42,681 bases of DNA from Martinezella miluonensis (GCF_900094545.1 NZ_FMAH01000054.1:1-42681); one strand, 5' to 3'. Shown: positions 16,405 through 25,589, counted from the first letter of the stretch. Program-made: numbers and translations. Notes: generated by a model from the sequence alone, not told the origin.

Positions 16405-17700
16405 TTACGGCAAGTGTTCCATCAGAAGCCACTCCATCATCGGTGTTGTTTCGAACACGACGATGCCAGCGACGAGCGCGCTGGCGCTGGCCAATACAAA
16501 GCGGCCACTGTATGCGCGACCGCCCAAGACTAAAGCGTATGCGGTTTTTGCCACCGTATTGGCGATGATGGCTGCCCCGAGAGCCGTTGCCGTAAATTCA
16601 GCTCCTATGCTGTCAAGGATGCCGGCAATTGTAACAGTGATGGCATCAATATCTGCAAGCCCAGAGAGCGTTGAGACGACAAGCAAGCCAGATTGCCCGA
16701 ACCAGGCCGCGGCCGCCCGTGCGAAGAACCCTACGGCAACGAGAAGGAGCGCAGTTTTCAAAACGGAAAGCAATTCGAACGGGTTTCGTGTGCGGTGTTC
16801 AGTGTGCCCGGCAGTGTCCTTCCGCGCAAAGAGCAGTGAGAAACCGGCCATCACGAGGGCGGCGGCAACTAGGGAGGGGCCGAGGCGCACGGCGATCGGC
16901 GGCGCAAGGATGGCGATGTAAAAAAGCACCTTGAGGTACGAGACGGCGTTTGCGGCCGTTGCGCCGGCAACCAACAGTGCTGCGGACTGTCCGGTAAGGC
17001 TGAGACGGGCATTCGTGACGGCAATCGCGGTTGACGATACCAGGCCGTTGACTGCTCCCGCGACGAGTTCGCCGCGAACCTGGCCGAACGCCTTGACGGC
17101 CACATATCCCAGGAAGGAGATGCCTGCGAGAAGGACTACCAATTGCCAAGTGCCGGAGGGAGAAATGCCGCCAAACGGGCCGAGCGGAGCAGTGGGCAGG
17201 ATCGGCAAGACAATGACAGCCATTGCAAGGAAAACGATGGCCGATCGCAGCTCGTTCCAACTCAGAGCCCGAACGAACCGATGCAATATCTCGCGACTGG
17301 CCAGGATTGCCACGAGCGAAACGCCGCCGGCTGCTGCCAGCCGCGCATTACCAAGCACGGCGAGGGATCCCAGCGCAAAGGTTGCCATGGCTGCGACGAC
17401 GGTGGTGACACTGTAATCGCCTTCCACGATCGATTCCCGAAACTGATAGAGGGCGAAGATGGCGCTAAAGATCGCGAACATGGCGACGACGACGAGGCCG
17501 TATAGCGCCGGCTGCGCGGATTGCGTCTGTTCAATCAGGCCCGAAAGACCGCCGAGCATGCCGACGATCATGAAGGTGCGGATTCCGGCAGTTCGCTTTC
17601 CCGCACCTTCATCGCGCTCCCGCCAGTGGCGCTCTACGCCGACGACTGCGCCGATAGCCAGTGCCAAACCGAGCCGCTCGAAAGATTCAATGCTCTCCAT
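16405..17700 (-). CDS. MgtC/DUF4010 family membrane protein
   Basis: A 431-residue polytopic membrane protein. The N-terminus carries the MgtC/SapB-like start (ALAIGAVVGVERHWRERDEG, then GIRTFMIVGMLGGLSG). The remainder, with about eight further hydrophobic segments, matches the DUF4010 domain found fused to it (for example GAVNGLVSSTAIAVTNARLS and DIDAITVTIAG). Members are inner-membrane proteins of unknown transport or regulatory role; MgtC itself is tied to magnesium limitation and ATP-synthase control. A purine-rich ribosome site (AAGGGGGTGGG) precedes the ATG. It stands alone, between the decayed c-di-GMP gene and a long spacer. Confidence 0.85.
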   Translation of the reverse strand: MESIESFERLGLALAIGAVVGVERHWRERDEGAGKRTAGIRTFMIVGMLGGLSGLIEQTQSAQPALYGLVVVAMFAIFSAIFALYQFRESIVEGDYSVTTVVAAMATFALGSLAVLGNARLAAAGGVSLVAILASREILHRFVRALSWNELRSAIVFLAMAVIVLPILPTAPLGPFGGISPSGTWQLVVLLAGISFLGYVAVKAFGQVRGELVAGAVNGLVSSTAIAVTNARLSLTGQSAALLVAGATAANAVSYLKVLFYIAILAPPIAVRLGPSLVAAALVMAGFSLLFARKDTAGHTEHRTRNPFELLSVLKTALLLVAVGFFARAAAAWFGQSGLLVVSTLSGLADIDAITVTIAGILDSIGAEFTATALGAAIIANTVAKTAYALVLGGRAYSGRFVLASASALVAGIVVFETTPMMEWLLMEHLP

Positions 17701-18384
17701 CCCACCCCCTTATTCGAATCCGCTTCATCTGTGTTGTCCCATCATTCCGGCCGTTTCTGCGCCCGCCCTCTCTCACGCCCGCTTTGTCAACAGCTTGTGT
17801 GCACCGAGCCGGTTGGTGTTACACCAGGAGCGCCTGCGAGCTCTCTGAAGCCTCACTCGGCGATCCGACTGGTATCCCGCCTCGAAAGCCATACCTGCAA
17901 TCTGGTGAGGCTGGACGATTGCAGGTCGGTTGTCACCGCAAGAAATGAAAGAGTGGCCTTTTCCTGGGGAGGTTAAGGACATGCTGCTGCAATGTCGCCA
18001 CTTATGGACATTGGTTTGCCGTCGATGCCGCGCCAGGCTTGAATGTCCGAAATAGGCGACACCGAATTGTAATTATCATTTTCGATTTCAACGCATGTAT
18101 CAGGTCACTGTTTGAAAGCCCGCGCCGAGTGGTCGCCGGTCTTTGCGTTGGCCTTGGCTTCCTCGCCGAAACCGGACAAGCCTTTCCACGCAACACACAA
18201 TATCTGCCCGTTCTCGGCGCGGCAGGCTTGATTGTGGAGCAGCATGCTATGCCACGGTAGCGGGTAGAAACCTCTATGCTCCGTGATCTAGGTCAATGTA
18301 GGGGCGGTTGTCCGGCAATAGAAGCAAGACATTGGTTCCAATGACGGATCCTTGTCTTTCAACACTTGCCGGAGTTGCGGTTTC
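17701..18384. other. Long spacer before the export operon
   Basis: About 680 bases. Several short frames exist, including one at 18039-18260 with a glycine-rich hydrophobic patch, but none has a convincing ribosome site, family motif or matching codon use. The right end holds the FNR/FixK-like box described separately and must contain the promoter of the HlyD-RbbA-YhhJ operon. The rest may be decayed sequence. Confidence 0.4.
18283..18296 (+). promoter_or_regulatory. FNR/FixK-like box upstream of the export operon
   Basis: The sequence GTGATCTAGGTCAA matches the FNR/FixK consensus TTGAT-N4-ATCAA at 8 of 10 specified positions, and CTAG in the centre is common in such sites. It lies about 90 bases before the chosen start of the HlyD-like gene, a workable distance for activation. 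This suggests that the operon is induced at low oxygen. It was found by eye, with no scoring. Confidence 0.5.
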
Positions 18385-19416
18385 GTGCGTCATTTTCTGC
18401 CTCTTTTCATAATCGCGACACTGACGATTGGCACTGGCATCGGCTGCCGCCCTGCGGCAGCTGCCAATGAGGCAAACCTCACAGGCAGATTGCACGCATT
18501 GTGGGACAGGCTGGGAGGCAAACGGCTTCCCGAAGGCATAACCATGGCTAATGGGCGGATCGAGGCGGAACAGGTTCTGGTTTCCGCCAAATTTGGCGGA
18601 CGCGTTTCCGAAGTCCTGGTCAGCGAGGGGCAGACTGTTGATGCCGGCGCCGTGGTGGCTCGAATGGATACCGCTGATCTGCAAGCGCAGTTCGCGGGTG
18701 CCCAAGCGGAAGTTCGGCGCGCAGAAAAAGCGGCAATCCAGGCGGAAGCCTTGATCGCCCAACGTGACAGCGAGTTTGTGCTCGCCGAGCAGGAATACGA
18801 CCGTGCGTCTGATTTGAATACCCGTGGTGCTGGTACGAGACAGCAACTCGACTTGCGCCAAAGCCAGCTAAAAGCCGCGCAAGCCGCCCGTATTGCTGCT
18901 GCTGCGGCGCTGGACGAGGCAAAGGCGGCGACGGATACGGCGCGCGCCGAGGTCGCACGAATTCAGTCATTGCTTAACGACGCGGTTTTGACCGCTCCGC
19001 GCCGAGGGCGCGTGGAGTACAAGCTGGTACAATCGGGTGAGGTCGTTGCCGCAGGTGCTCCGATCGTTACGCTGCTCGATCTTTCAAATGTCTATATGAC
19101 TGTCTTCTTGCCAGCCAAGGTGGCGGGATCAATTGCCATTGGCGATGAGGCACGGATCATACTCGACCCCGCCCCCGACTATGTAGTCCCAGTCACGGTT
19201 TCGTTCGTTGCAACCGATGCACAGTTCACGCCCAAGACCGTCGAGACGCAGGACGAGCGGGAGAAGTTGATGTTCCGCGTCAAACTCCAGATCGCGTCTA
19301 GCCTCCTGAAACAATATGAGGCGCAAGTGAAGATTGGGGTACGGGGTGTCGCCTATGTGCGCGGCAGCAGGAACATCCTGTGGCCCGTTGAGCTTACCGT
19401 GAAGCTGCCGCAATGA
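18385..19416 (+). CDS. HlyD-type membrane fusion protein (YhiI-like)
   Basis: A periplasmic adaptor protein, 343 residues from GTG 18385. A membrane-anchoring signal (FLPLFIIATLTIG) is followed by the first lipoyl half (VLVSAKFGGRVSEVLVSEGQ, then TVDAGAVVARMD), a long alpha-helical hairpin rich in Ala, Gln and Glu (about residues 90-195), the second lipoyl half (LTAPRRGRVEYKLVQSGEVV) and a beta-barrel domain. The GTG is chosen for its GGAG ribosome site and the signal sequence; the frame could begin earlier at TTG 18352. It overlaps the ATPase gene by four bases, the same order as yhiI-rbbA-yhhJ in E. coli, so it probably connects that exporter to the outer membrane. Confidence 0.85.
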   Translation: MRHFLPLFIIATLTIGTGIGCRPAAAANEANLTGRLHALWDRLGGKRLPEGITMANGRIEAEQVLVSAKFGGRVSEVLVSEGQTVDAGAVVARMDTADLQAQFAGAQAEVRRAEKAAIQAEALIAQRDSEFVLAEQEYDRASDLNTRGAGTRQQLDLRQSQLKAAQAARIAAAAALDEAKAATDTARAEVARIQSLLNDAVLTAPRRGRVEYKLVQSGEVVAAGAPIVTLLDLSNVYMTVFLPAKVAGSIAIGDEARIILDPAPDYVVPVTVSFVATDAQFTPKTVETQDEREKLMFRVKLQIASSLLKQYEAQVKIGVRGVAYVRGSRNILWPVELTVKLPQ

Positions 19417-22133
19417 GCGACGCGGCAGTCTACCTTCGGCATGTCTTTCATCGTTACGGCAAGACATTGGCCCTCGACGATGTCGACCTGAAAATTCCCG
19501 CCGGCTCCACCTGTGGCGTTATCGGACCCGATGGGGTCGGCAAGTCGACTCTGCTTGGGCTTGCTGCAGGCGTTACTCGCATTCAAGCCGGAGATGTGGA
19601 AGTGCTCGGTGGCGACATGAGCCACGCGCGTGAGCGGCGATCGGTATGCGCACGTATCGCCTACATGCCGCAAGGGCTTGGGCGAAATCTCTATCCCACG
19701 CTCGGAGTTGCGGAAAATCTTGATTTTTTCGCCCGTCTCTTTGGGCAGGACAGCGTTACACGGAAGACGAGAATCGACGAGCTTTTGCTTGCCACTGGCC
19801 TTGCCCCGTTCAGGGATCGGCCTGCGGGCAAACTTTCGGGCGGTATGAAGCAGAAGCTGGGAATCTGCGCTGCTCTGATTCACGATCCCGATCTATTGAT
19901 CCTTGATGAGCCCACGACGGGTATCGATCCATTGTCGCGCCGGCAGTTCTGGGAACTCATTTCCAGCATGCGTGGCCGCCGCCCTGAGATGAGCGTCATC
20001 GTCGCGACGGCCTATATGGAGGAGGCGGAAAGATTCGACTGGTTGGTTGCGTTGAATGCCGGCCGCGTCATCGCGACGGGTAGTCCGGCCGAGATCAAAC
20101 AACGGACGGGTGAGAACTCGCTCGAGCAGTCTTTCGTGGCACTTATGCCGAAGAATGTTCGTCGGGCTCATAGTCCGATCGAGGTTCCTCCCCGCGTGCC
20201 ATATGGTGGCCCTCCTGCGATCGAGGCGGAGGGGCTTACCCGCCGCTTTGGCACTTTCACCGCAGTCGATCACGTTAGCTTTCGTATCGAAAAGGGCGAG
20301 ATTTTCGGCTTCCTCGGTTCGAACGGCTCTGGGAAGAGTACGACGATGAAGATGCTGACAGGCCTCTTGCCTGCAAGCGAGGGGCGAGCAGCTTTATTCG
20401 GTCAGCCCCTTGATGCACGCGATATGGCGACTCGCCGCCGCGTCGGTTACATGTCACAGTCTTTTTCTCTCTATGGTGAATTGAGCGTGCGGCAGAACTT
20501 GGCACTGCACGCTCGGCTGTTCGGCATGCCACATGACACGGTCGAACCGCGCGTCGGAGAAATGCTCAACCGCTTCGATCTTTTGGACGTTGCCGGCAAT
20601 CAGCCGGAAGGCCTTCCGCTCGGTGTACGCCAGCGGCTGCAGCTCGCAGTTGCCGTGATTCATAGGCCGGAGGTACTCATCCTCGACGAGCCGACCTCAG
20701 GTGTCGATCCCATTGCCCGTGATGATTTCTGGCGTTTCCTGATTGCTCTTGCGCGCGAGGAGGGTGTCACGATCTTCCTGTCTACGCATTTCATGAACGA
20801 GGCCGAGCGCTGCGACCGCATCTCGCTGATGCATGAGGGCAAGGTGCTGGCGATCGGCAGCCCAGACGAGTTGAAACAACAGCGAAAGAAGGAAACACTT
20901 GAAGACGTGTTCATTAGCGCGCTCGATGAGGCCGGAATGGGTCACGACGCCGGTCTGGTCAAACTTTCCGATCCAGTTCGGGATAATAAGACCGCGACGT
21001 CCGGCGCGGTCGACCCGCGCCGTCTGTGGGCCTATGCATGGCGCGAGACGTTGGAAATCCTACGCGATCCCACGCGTCTGGTTTTCGCTTTTCTCGGGCC
21101 GATCCTTCTTCTTCTCGCCTTCGGCTACGGCATTTCCTTCGATGTCGAGCACCTTCCCTTTGCAGCTTATGATCAAGATCAGACAGCCCAAAGCCGGCAA
21201 TTGCTGGAGAGTTTCCAGGGGTCGCGGTATTTCGACGAGCAACCGCCCATCAACTCGCCCGGCGATATGGACGCTCGATTGAAAAGCGGGGAACTGACGC
21301 TTGCGATCGAGGTACCCTCCGACTTTGGCCATGACCTTTTGCGCCAGCGCCGGCCCGAGGTTGCTGTCTGGCTTGATGGCGCCATGCCCTTCCGGGCAGA
21401 GACCGCGCGAGGTTACGTGACGGGTCTCGCGTCGAACTATTTGACGGATGAAGCAACGCGCAGAAATGGCAAAGCCAGCTCCCCTTATCCGATCAATATT
21501 GAGCCGCGCTTTCGATACAATCAGGCATTCAAGAGCGTAAATGCTATCGTGCCGAGCGTCATCGTATTGGTGTTGGTGCTGATTCCAGCCATCACGACGG
21601 CGGTCGGCATTGTTAGAGAAAAGGAAACAGGGTCGATCGCCAATTTCCGGGCGACTCCCGTCACCCGTTTTGAGTTTCTGCTTGGCAAGCAGCTCCCCTA
21701 TGTGGTGATCGCCTTCCTGAGTTTCCTTTCACTGGTCCTGGTGTCGCGATTTGTCTTTGATGTTCCCCTCAAAGGTTCCTTTGCGACGCTTGCTGCCGGT
21801 TCATTGGCTTATGTCCTCGCCACCACCAGTTTCGGCCTGCTTGTATCGAGTTTTGTCAAAACTCAGGTTGCGGCCATCTTCGCTACGGCGATCATCGCCA
21901 TCATTCCGGCTGTGAACTTCTCGGGCTTGCTCGTTCCTGTTTCCTCGCTTTCCGGCAGCGGGCGATTGATGGGACTCGCCTTTCCGGCTGCCTGGTACCA
22001 GCCCGTTAGCGTCGGCATCTTTGCCAAGGGGCTTGGCCTCTCGGCCCTGTGGCCGGATCTCGTCGCGCTAGTCTTGTTCGGCATCGCCTTCATCACTGCC
22101 GCAGTCGTCGTGCTGCGCAAGCAGGGAGCCTGA
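19413..22133 (+). CDS. rbbA: RbbA-like double ABC ATPase fused to ABC-2 permease
   Basis: A 906-residue fusion with the size and order of E. coli RbbA (about 910). The first ATPase domain has Walker A GPDGVGKST (residues 38-46), signature LSGGMKQKL and Walker B LLILDEPTTGID. The second starts near residue 270, with Walker A GSNGSGKST and Walker B VLILDEPTSGVD, but its signature is altered (LPLGVRQRL). The C-terminal 370 residues form an ABC-2 permease with a large extracytoplasmic loop and about six helices. RbbA was first described as a ribosome-associated ATPase, but this fusion and its neighbours argue for an exporter. It is followed after one base by the YhhJ-like permease. Confidence 0.9.
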   Translation: MSDAAVYLRHVFHRYGKTLALDDVDLKIPAGSTCGVIGPDGVGKSTLLGLAAGVTRIQAGDVEVLGGDMSHARERRSVCARIAYMPQGLGRNLYPTLGVAENLDFFARLFGQDSVTRKTRIDELLLATGLAPFRDRPAGKLSGGMKQKLGICAALIHDPDLLILDEPTTGIDPLSRRQFWELISSMRGRRPEMSVIVATAYMEEAERFDWLVALNAGRVIATGSPAEIKQRTGENSLEQSFVALMPKNVRRAHSPIEVPPRVPYGGPPAIEAEGLTRRFGTFTAVDHVSFRIEKGEIFGFLGSNGSGKSTTMKMLTGLLPASEGRAALFGQPLDARDMATRRRVGYMSQSFSLYGELSVRQNLALHARLFGMPHDTVEPRVGEMLNRFDLLDVAGNQPEGLPLGVRQRLQLAVAVIHRPEVLILDEPTSGVDPIARDDFWRFLIALAREEGVTIFLSTHFMNEAERCDRISLMHEGKVLAIGSPDELKQQRKKETLEDVFISALDEAGMGHDAGLVKLSDPVRDNKTATSGAVDPRRLWAYAWRETLEILRDPTRLVFAFLGPILLLLAFGYGISFDVEHLPFAAYDQDQTAQSRQLLESFQGSRYFDEQPPINSPGDMDARLKSGELTLAIEVPSDFGHDLLRQRRPEVAVWLDGAMPFRAETARGYVTGLASNYLTDEATRRNGKASSPYPINIEPRFRYNQAFKSVNAIVPSVIVLVLVLIPAITTAVGIVREKETGSIANFRATPVTRFEFLLGKQLPYVVIAFLSFLSLVLVSRFVFDVPLKGSFATLAAGSLAYVLATTSFGLLVSSFVKTQVAAIFATAIIAIIPAVNFSGLLVPVSSLSGSGRLMGLAFPAAWYQPVSVGIFAKGLGLSALWPDLVALVLFGIAFITAAVVVLRKQGA

Positions 22134-22134
22134 T

Positions 22135-23256
22135 ATGATCGCCTCCCTCTTGCGAATTTTGCGGCTCGGCGTGAAGGAACTGCACAGTCTCCGGTCAGAT
22201 CCGGTCCTGATGCTGTTGATCGTGTACACCTTTACCTTCGCGATCTATGCTGTGGCGACGGGTGCAAAGTTCGACGTGGAAAATGCGTCTGTCGCCATCG
22301 TGGATGAAGACCATTCCATGCTCTCAGCGCGGTTGCGCGACGCGCTCCTCAAGCCGTTCTTCAACGAACCGGTCTTAGTTGACGCCAGCGAGGCCGATTC
22401 AAGTATGGATGCGGGTCGCTTTGTTTTTGTCGTCGAAATTCCGCCAAAATTCGAGCAGGACGTAATCGCCAACAGGCGCCCTTCGGTGGGCATCGATATT
22501 GATGCGACCGCCATGTCGCAGGCGGGCAATGGCGCCACCTACATTCAGAACATTATCCTGCAGGAGGTCCTTGCAGCGATCCCCGGCGAGACGCAGACCA
22601 ATCCAATTAATCTGGTGGTTCGCGCCAAGTTCAACCCGAATCTCAAATCCGAATGGTTCACTTCAGTCATGCAGGTCATTAACAATGTCAGCATTCTTGC
22701 AGTGATCCTCGCCGGTGCGGCGTTGATCCGTGAACGGGAGCACGGCACAATCGAGCACCTTCTCGTCATGCCGATAAGGCCCGTCGAGATCATGCTCGCC
22801 AAGATCTGGGCGAACGGCTTGGTCATCGTTGCAGCGGCAATCGTCTCTTTGCTTGTCGTCGTTGAACGCGTGCTGGCAGTTCCCGTGGCGGGCTCGCTTC
22901 CGCTCTTCGTCGCAGCGGCCATCCTCTACCTCTTTTCGGTCACAGCTCTCGGCATCCTCATCGCGACCATCTCGACATCGATGGCGCAATTTGGCCTGAT
23001 TGCCATGCCGCTTCTCGTGGTGATGAACCTCCTGTCTGGCAGCACCACGCCGCTTGAGAGCATGCCAGGCTGGCTGCAGCACGGGATGATGGCTTCGCCA
23101 TCGACGCATTTCGTGGCGCTCTCCCAGGCAATTCTCTATCGTGGCGCCGGCCTTTCCATCGTCTGGCTACAGATGTCGGCGCTGGCCATCATCGGGGCCG
23201 TATTCTTCGGGCTTGCATCAATACGTTTCCGCAAAGCCCTGATTGCGATGCAGTAA
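22135..23256 (+). CDS. yhhJ: YhhJ-like ABC-2 permease
   Basis: A 373-residue inner-membrane protein of the ABC-2 permease family. One N-terminal helix (VLMLLIVYTFTFAIYAVATG) is followed by a periplasmic domain of about 130 residues and five C-terminal helices. The motif IREREHGTIEHLLVMPIRPV is the family hallmark. The final part (LLVVMNLLSGSTTPLESMP) is also typical. It begins one base after the rbbA stop and completes a heterodimeric exporter with the permease half of RbbA. The substrate is unknown. The operon seems to end here, because the next gene is broken. Confidence 0.9.
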   Translation: MIASLLRILRLGVKELHSLRSDPVLMLLIVYTFTFAIYAVATGAKFDVENASVAIVDEDHSMLSARLRDALLKPFFNEPVLVDASEADSSMDAGRFVFVVEIPPKFEQDVIANRRPSVGIDIDATAMSQAGNGATYIQNIILQEVLAAIPGETQTNPINLVVRAKFNPNLKSEWFTSVMQVINNVSILAVILAGAALIREREHGTIEHLLVMPIRPVEIMLAKIWANGLVIVAAAIVSLLVVVERVLAVPVAGSLPLFVAAAILYLFSVTALGILIATISTSMAQFGLIAMPLLVVMNLLSGSTTPLESMPGWLQHGMMASPSTHFVALSQAILYRGAGLSIVWLQMSALAIIGAVFFGLASIRFRKALIAMQ

Positions 23257-23258
23257 AA

Positions 23259-23707
23259 TTGGAGCTGAGCCGCCCATCACTGATCGACAGAAATACGGTG
23301 TTCCTCCGGAAGTTTGCACAAGATCGGTCGTTGACGAGGCGATTTGAAGACATTATTGCTTCGATGAGGCGCGATATTGTCGGAGACTGGTTGACCATTC
23401 CTAAGTCAGTCAGCTTGCTAGCCTCTATATTCATTCTTGATGCCGCAACGCTCTGGCTGACATTGCGTTCAATTGCAGTGTCTATCGCTTCCGTTGACGC
23501 ATTTATCAGCTTCGTCCTTGCATCGGTAGTTGCGCGCCTGCTCCAATACCGCTCTGTCTTGGTTCGCTCGAGAATACTTGCGTCGCTTTATTGCATCTCT
23601 TCGGGGTGGAGCTCGAGGCCGCGCTTGCAGTGATGCTTGTCTTTCGAGACTTCACTTTTTGGCTGCCAATGGCGCTGGGTATCTGGCTCGCTCGAAAAGA
23701 GGCATAA
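23259..23707 (+). pseudogene. Frameshifted LPG-synthase-type membrane protein fragment
   Basis: The first frame (23259-23633) gives a fragment ending in two hydrophobic helices (AFISFVLASVVA). At about 23538 the homology jumps to the third frame, which reads APIPLCLGSLENTCVALLHL, then FGVELEAALAVMLVFRDFTF and WLPMALGIWLARKEA to a stop at 23705-23707. This combined sequence fits the C-terminal part of the UPF0104/LPG_synthase_TM family (the G-x-E and Gv-x-l-x-A-x8-R patterns). A frameshift plus the missing N-terminal two thirds make it a remnant. It begins two bases after yhhJ, so it may once have been part of that operon. Confidence 0.65.
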
Positions 23708-23769
23708 AGAGCTTGAAAGCCTGCGAACAGCTCGGACGCAGGCTCAACGATCGCAGGCGTGTAGTCCTA

Positions 23770-23946
23770 TCAAAAACCGTGGCCCTTGGCTGGTGGGAAA
23801 TAGGGGTCCTCATACCCCATTCGCGGCTTCTTCTCGACCTTTTCTGCGCTTTCCTTTTGTTCGGTACTTGTTGTGTTCCTCCCTATACCGGCACTGGCGT
23901 AAACAATGCCAAGTGCGGCGAGGGATATGATTATTGCCCGAAGCAT
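23770..23946 (-). CDS. 58-residue exported or membrane-anchored small protein
   Basis: A short frame with a good ribosome site (GGAAGGA eight bases before ATG). The N-terminus is a clean signal/anchor (MLRAIIISLAALGIVYASAG) with a possible cut after ASA. A charged middle (KESAEKVEKK) and a proline/aromatic end (GYEDPYFPPAKGHGF) follow. It reads opposite to all neighbours and faces the universal stress gene across a spacer with an FNR/FixK-like box. No family is recognised. The combination of start signal, signal peptide and compact composition makes it a believable gene despite its size. Confidence 0.55.
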   Translation of the reverse strand: MLRAIIISLAALGIVYASAGIGRNTTSTEQKESAEKVEKKPRMGYEDPYFPPAKGHGF

Positions 23947-24080
23947 TTCAGTTTCCTTCCATTATGACAATCTTCTTTGGAGAGAAACTCTGCCCGGGTG
24001 TGGGCTTGCTTACATTGTCTTTGATCAAAACATCGCAAAACATGAAATCGCATCAAGGCTCAAAAATTGCGATCGAAAAG

Positions 24081-24094
24081 TTGACGCCGATCAA
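24081..24094 (+). promoter_or_regulatory. FNR/FixK-like box upstream of universal stress gene
   Basis: The sequence TTGACGCCGATCAA matches TTGAT-N4-ATCAA at 9 of 10 specified positions. Its centre is 70 bases before the ATG at 24158, leaving room for a start site about 41 bases downstream of the centre, the usual activating position. Universal stress genes are classic members of FNR/FixK regulons in rhizobia. The 58-residue gene on the other strand could share the site. Confidence 0.6.
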
Positions 24095-24157
24095 GGCGCG
24101 TTGAAGCGAGTATTGCAAAATCGGCAAATGCTCATGTTCAGACTTGGAGATCAGGCG

Positions 24158-24994
24158 ATGAATTTCAAGACAATCCTCGCTCCCATCGGAGTAAACCATC
24201 TGGAGAACGATCTTAAGCAGGCTATCGTGTTCAGCGAGGCTACCCAAGCGCATCTTTCGGTCTTGGTCGTCGCGATGGCGGCGCCGCCGCCCGTCGGCGG
24301 CTATGGCGAGATTGTTTCCGCAGCTTGGCTGGAGGAGCGCGAAGGAGACCTTGCGAAGCTGGCTGATGCAGTGGAAATGGCCAAGGCTAGCCTCAGCCAG
24401 TCCGGCCTGTCCCACGATGTCCACGACCTGTACACGGAATATGCGTGGGCTGGGGAGGATATCGCGCCCCGCGCCCTCTATGCCGATCTCGTGCTCGTCG
24501 GAGCCCGGGCGGCCACGGACCTGCAATTTAGCAAGCGCGTGATCGACGGCGCGCTTTTCCAGTCGCCGACAGCTTTGCTTTTCAATCCGACTGATCGGCC
24601 AGCGACAATCGCGCCACGGTCGATAATGATAGCATGGAATTCTCGGATGGAGGCCGCTCGTGCGGTACAACAGGCCTTGCCGTTGCTTAAAGCTGCGGAC
24701 GAAGTCCATGTGACCATGATCGATCCTACAGAGACGGCTTCCCGGAATGGCGAGGAACCGGGAGCCGATGTGGCGACCTATCTCGCGCGGCATGGCATAT
24801 CGGTGGTTGTCGACGTTCTCTCGGGTCAGGGCAAGGGCGTAGCGCAAATGCTTGCCCGGCACGCGGTTGATGTGCAGGCCGACCTGGCTGTCATGGGAGC
24901 GTATGGCCATTCGCGCCTCCGGGAATTCGTTTTCGGCGGTGTAACGCGCACGATGCTTGAAACGGCCAGGTTGCCCATATTCTGGGGGCACTAG
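24158..24994 (+). CDS. Tandem-domain universal stress protein
   Basis: A 278-residue protein with two UspA-like domains. Domain 1 starts MNFKTILAPIGVNHLENDLK. Domain 2 starts near residue 150 (RSIMIAWNSRMEAARAVQQA) and ends with the nucleotide-binding motif GAYGHSRLREFVFGGVTRTM, of the G-x2-G-x9-G-T form. Domain 1 lacks that motif (GARAATDLQFSKRVIDGALF), so only the second half should bind ATP. The ATG at 24158 has a GGAG site; the frame could extend to 23906, but the family begins here. The second Usp gene follows downstream in the same direction. Confidence 0.88.
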   Translation: MNFKTILAPIGVNHLENDLKQAIVFSEATQAHLSVLVVAMAAPPPVGGYGEIVSAAWLEEREGDLAKLADAVEMAKASLSQSGLSHDVHDLYTEYAWAGEDIAPRALYADLVLVGARAATDLQFSKRVIDGALFQSPTALLFNPTDRPATIAPRSIMIAWNSRMEAARAVQQALPLLKAADEVHVTMIDPTETASRNGEEPGADVATYLARHGISVVVDVLSGQGKGVAQMLARHAVDVQADLAVMGAYGHSRLREFVFGGVTRTMLETARLPIFWGH

Positions 24995-25151
24995 AAGGCT
25001 TGCTGTCACCCGCCAAATTTGGTGGGCCGCAAATCCGGTTATCCAGCAGTGCGCGGTCGTCAAATGCACTCTTCCGCAAATCGGCTGATAACCGAACGAT
25101 CGATGTTGACGGGTTTGAGGACCCGCCCTGAACTCAACAAGGAGGCTATCG

Positions 25152-25589
25152 ATGTTCAGACATATATTGGTTCCAACCGACGGATCCAAAATGGCCTCAC
25201 AGGCGGCGGCACAGGCCATGGCACTTGCTGCTGAGATGAATGCCGAGATCACCTTGCTGGCCGTGGCCGAGCCCTTCCGCATGCTGGCCATCGACAGCGA
25301 TGAGTACCGAAATCAGCAGCAGGAGCACGAAAGGACTGCCGCTTCAAACTGCGAAGCCATGCTGTTGCGCCAGAAGCTCAGAGCTTCCGACAAGGGTGTC
25401 CTTTGCAAGACGCTGGTTATCAAGAGCAATGATATTGCCAAGACCATCGTCGACACCGCTGACAGCTTGGATTGTGATCTCATCGCGATGGCTACACATG
25501 GGCGGAGTGGTCTGTCTTCATTGCTGATGGGAAGCGTTGCAAACGGCGTGATCGCCAAAGCCCACATACCTGTTCTGGTCTACCGCTAA
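25152..25589 (+). CDS. Single-domain universal stress protein
   Basis: A 145-residue UspA protein (MFRHILVPTDGSKMASQAAA) with an intact ATP-binding motif ATHGRSGLSSLLMGSVANG (G-x2-G-x9-G-S). The ATG follows an AAGGAGG ribosome site (about 25138-25145). It lies 157 bases after the tandem Usp gene and 19 bases before the acetate-CoA ligase/GNAT gene, so it is probably cotranscribed with the latter. Family members bind ATP and support survival under starvation, hypoxia or oxidative stress. Confidence 0.92.
   Translation: MFRHILVPTDGSKMASQAAAQAMALAAEMNAEITLLAVAEPFRMLAIDSDEYRNQQQEHERTAASNCEAMLLRQKLRASDKGVLCKTLVIKSNDIAKTIVDTADSLDCDLIAMATHGRSGLSSLLMGSVANGVIAKAHIPVLVYR

Noticed and set aside
24053..25291. 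Open frame of 412 codons on the minus strand opposite the universal stress genes
   Set aside because: Its sequence has no family motif and is rich in Arg, His and Cys, as expected for an antisense shadow of the Usp genes, which have clear motifs and ribosome sites.
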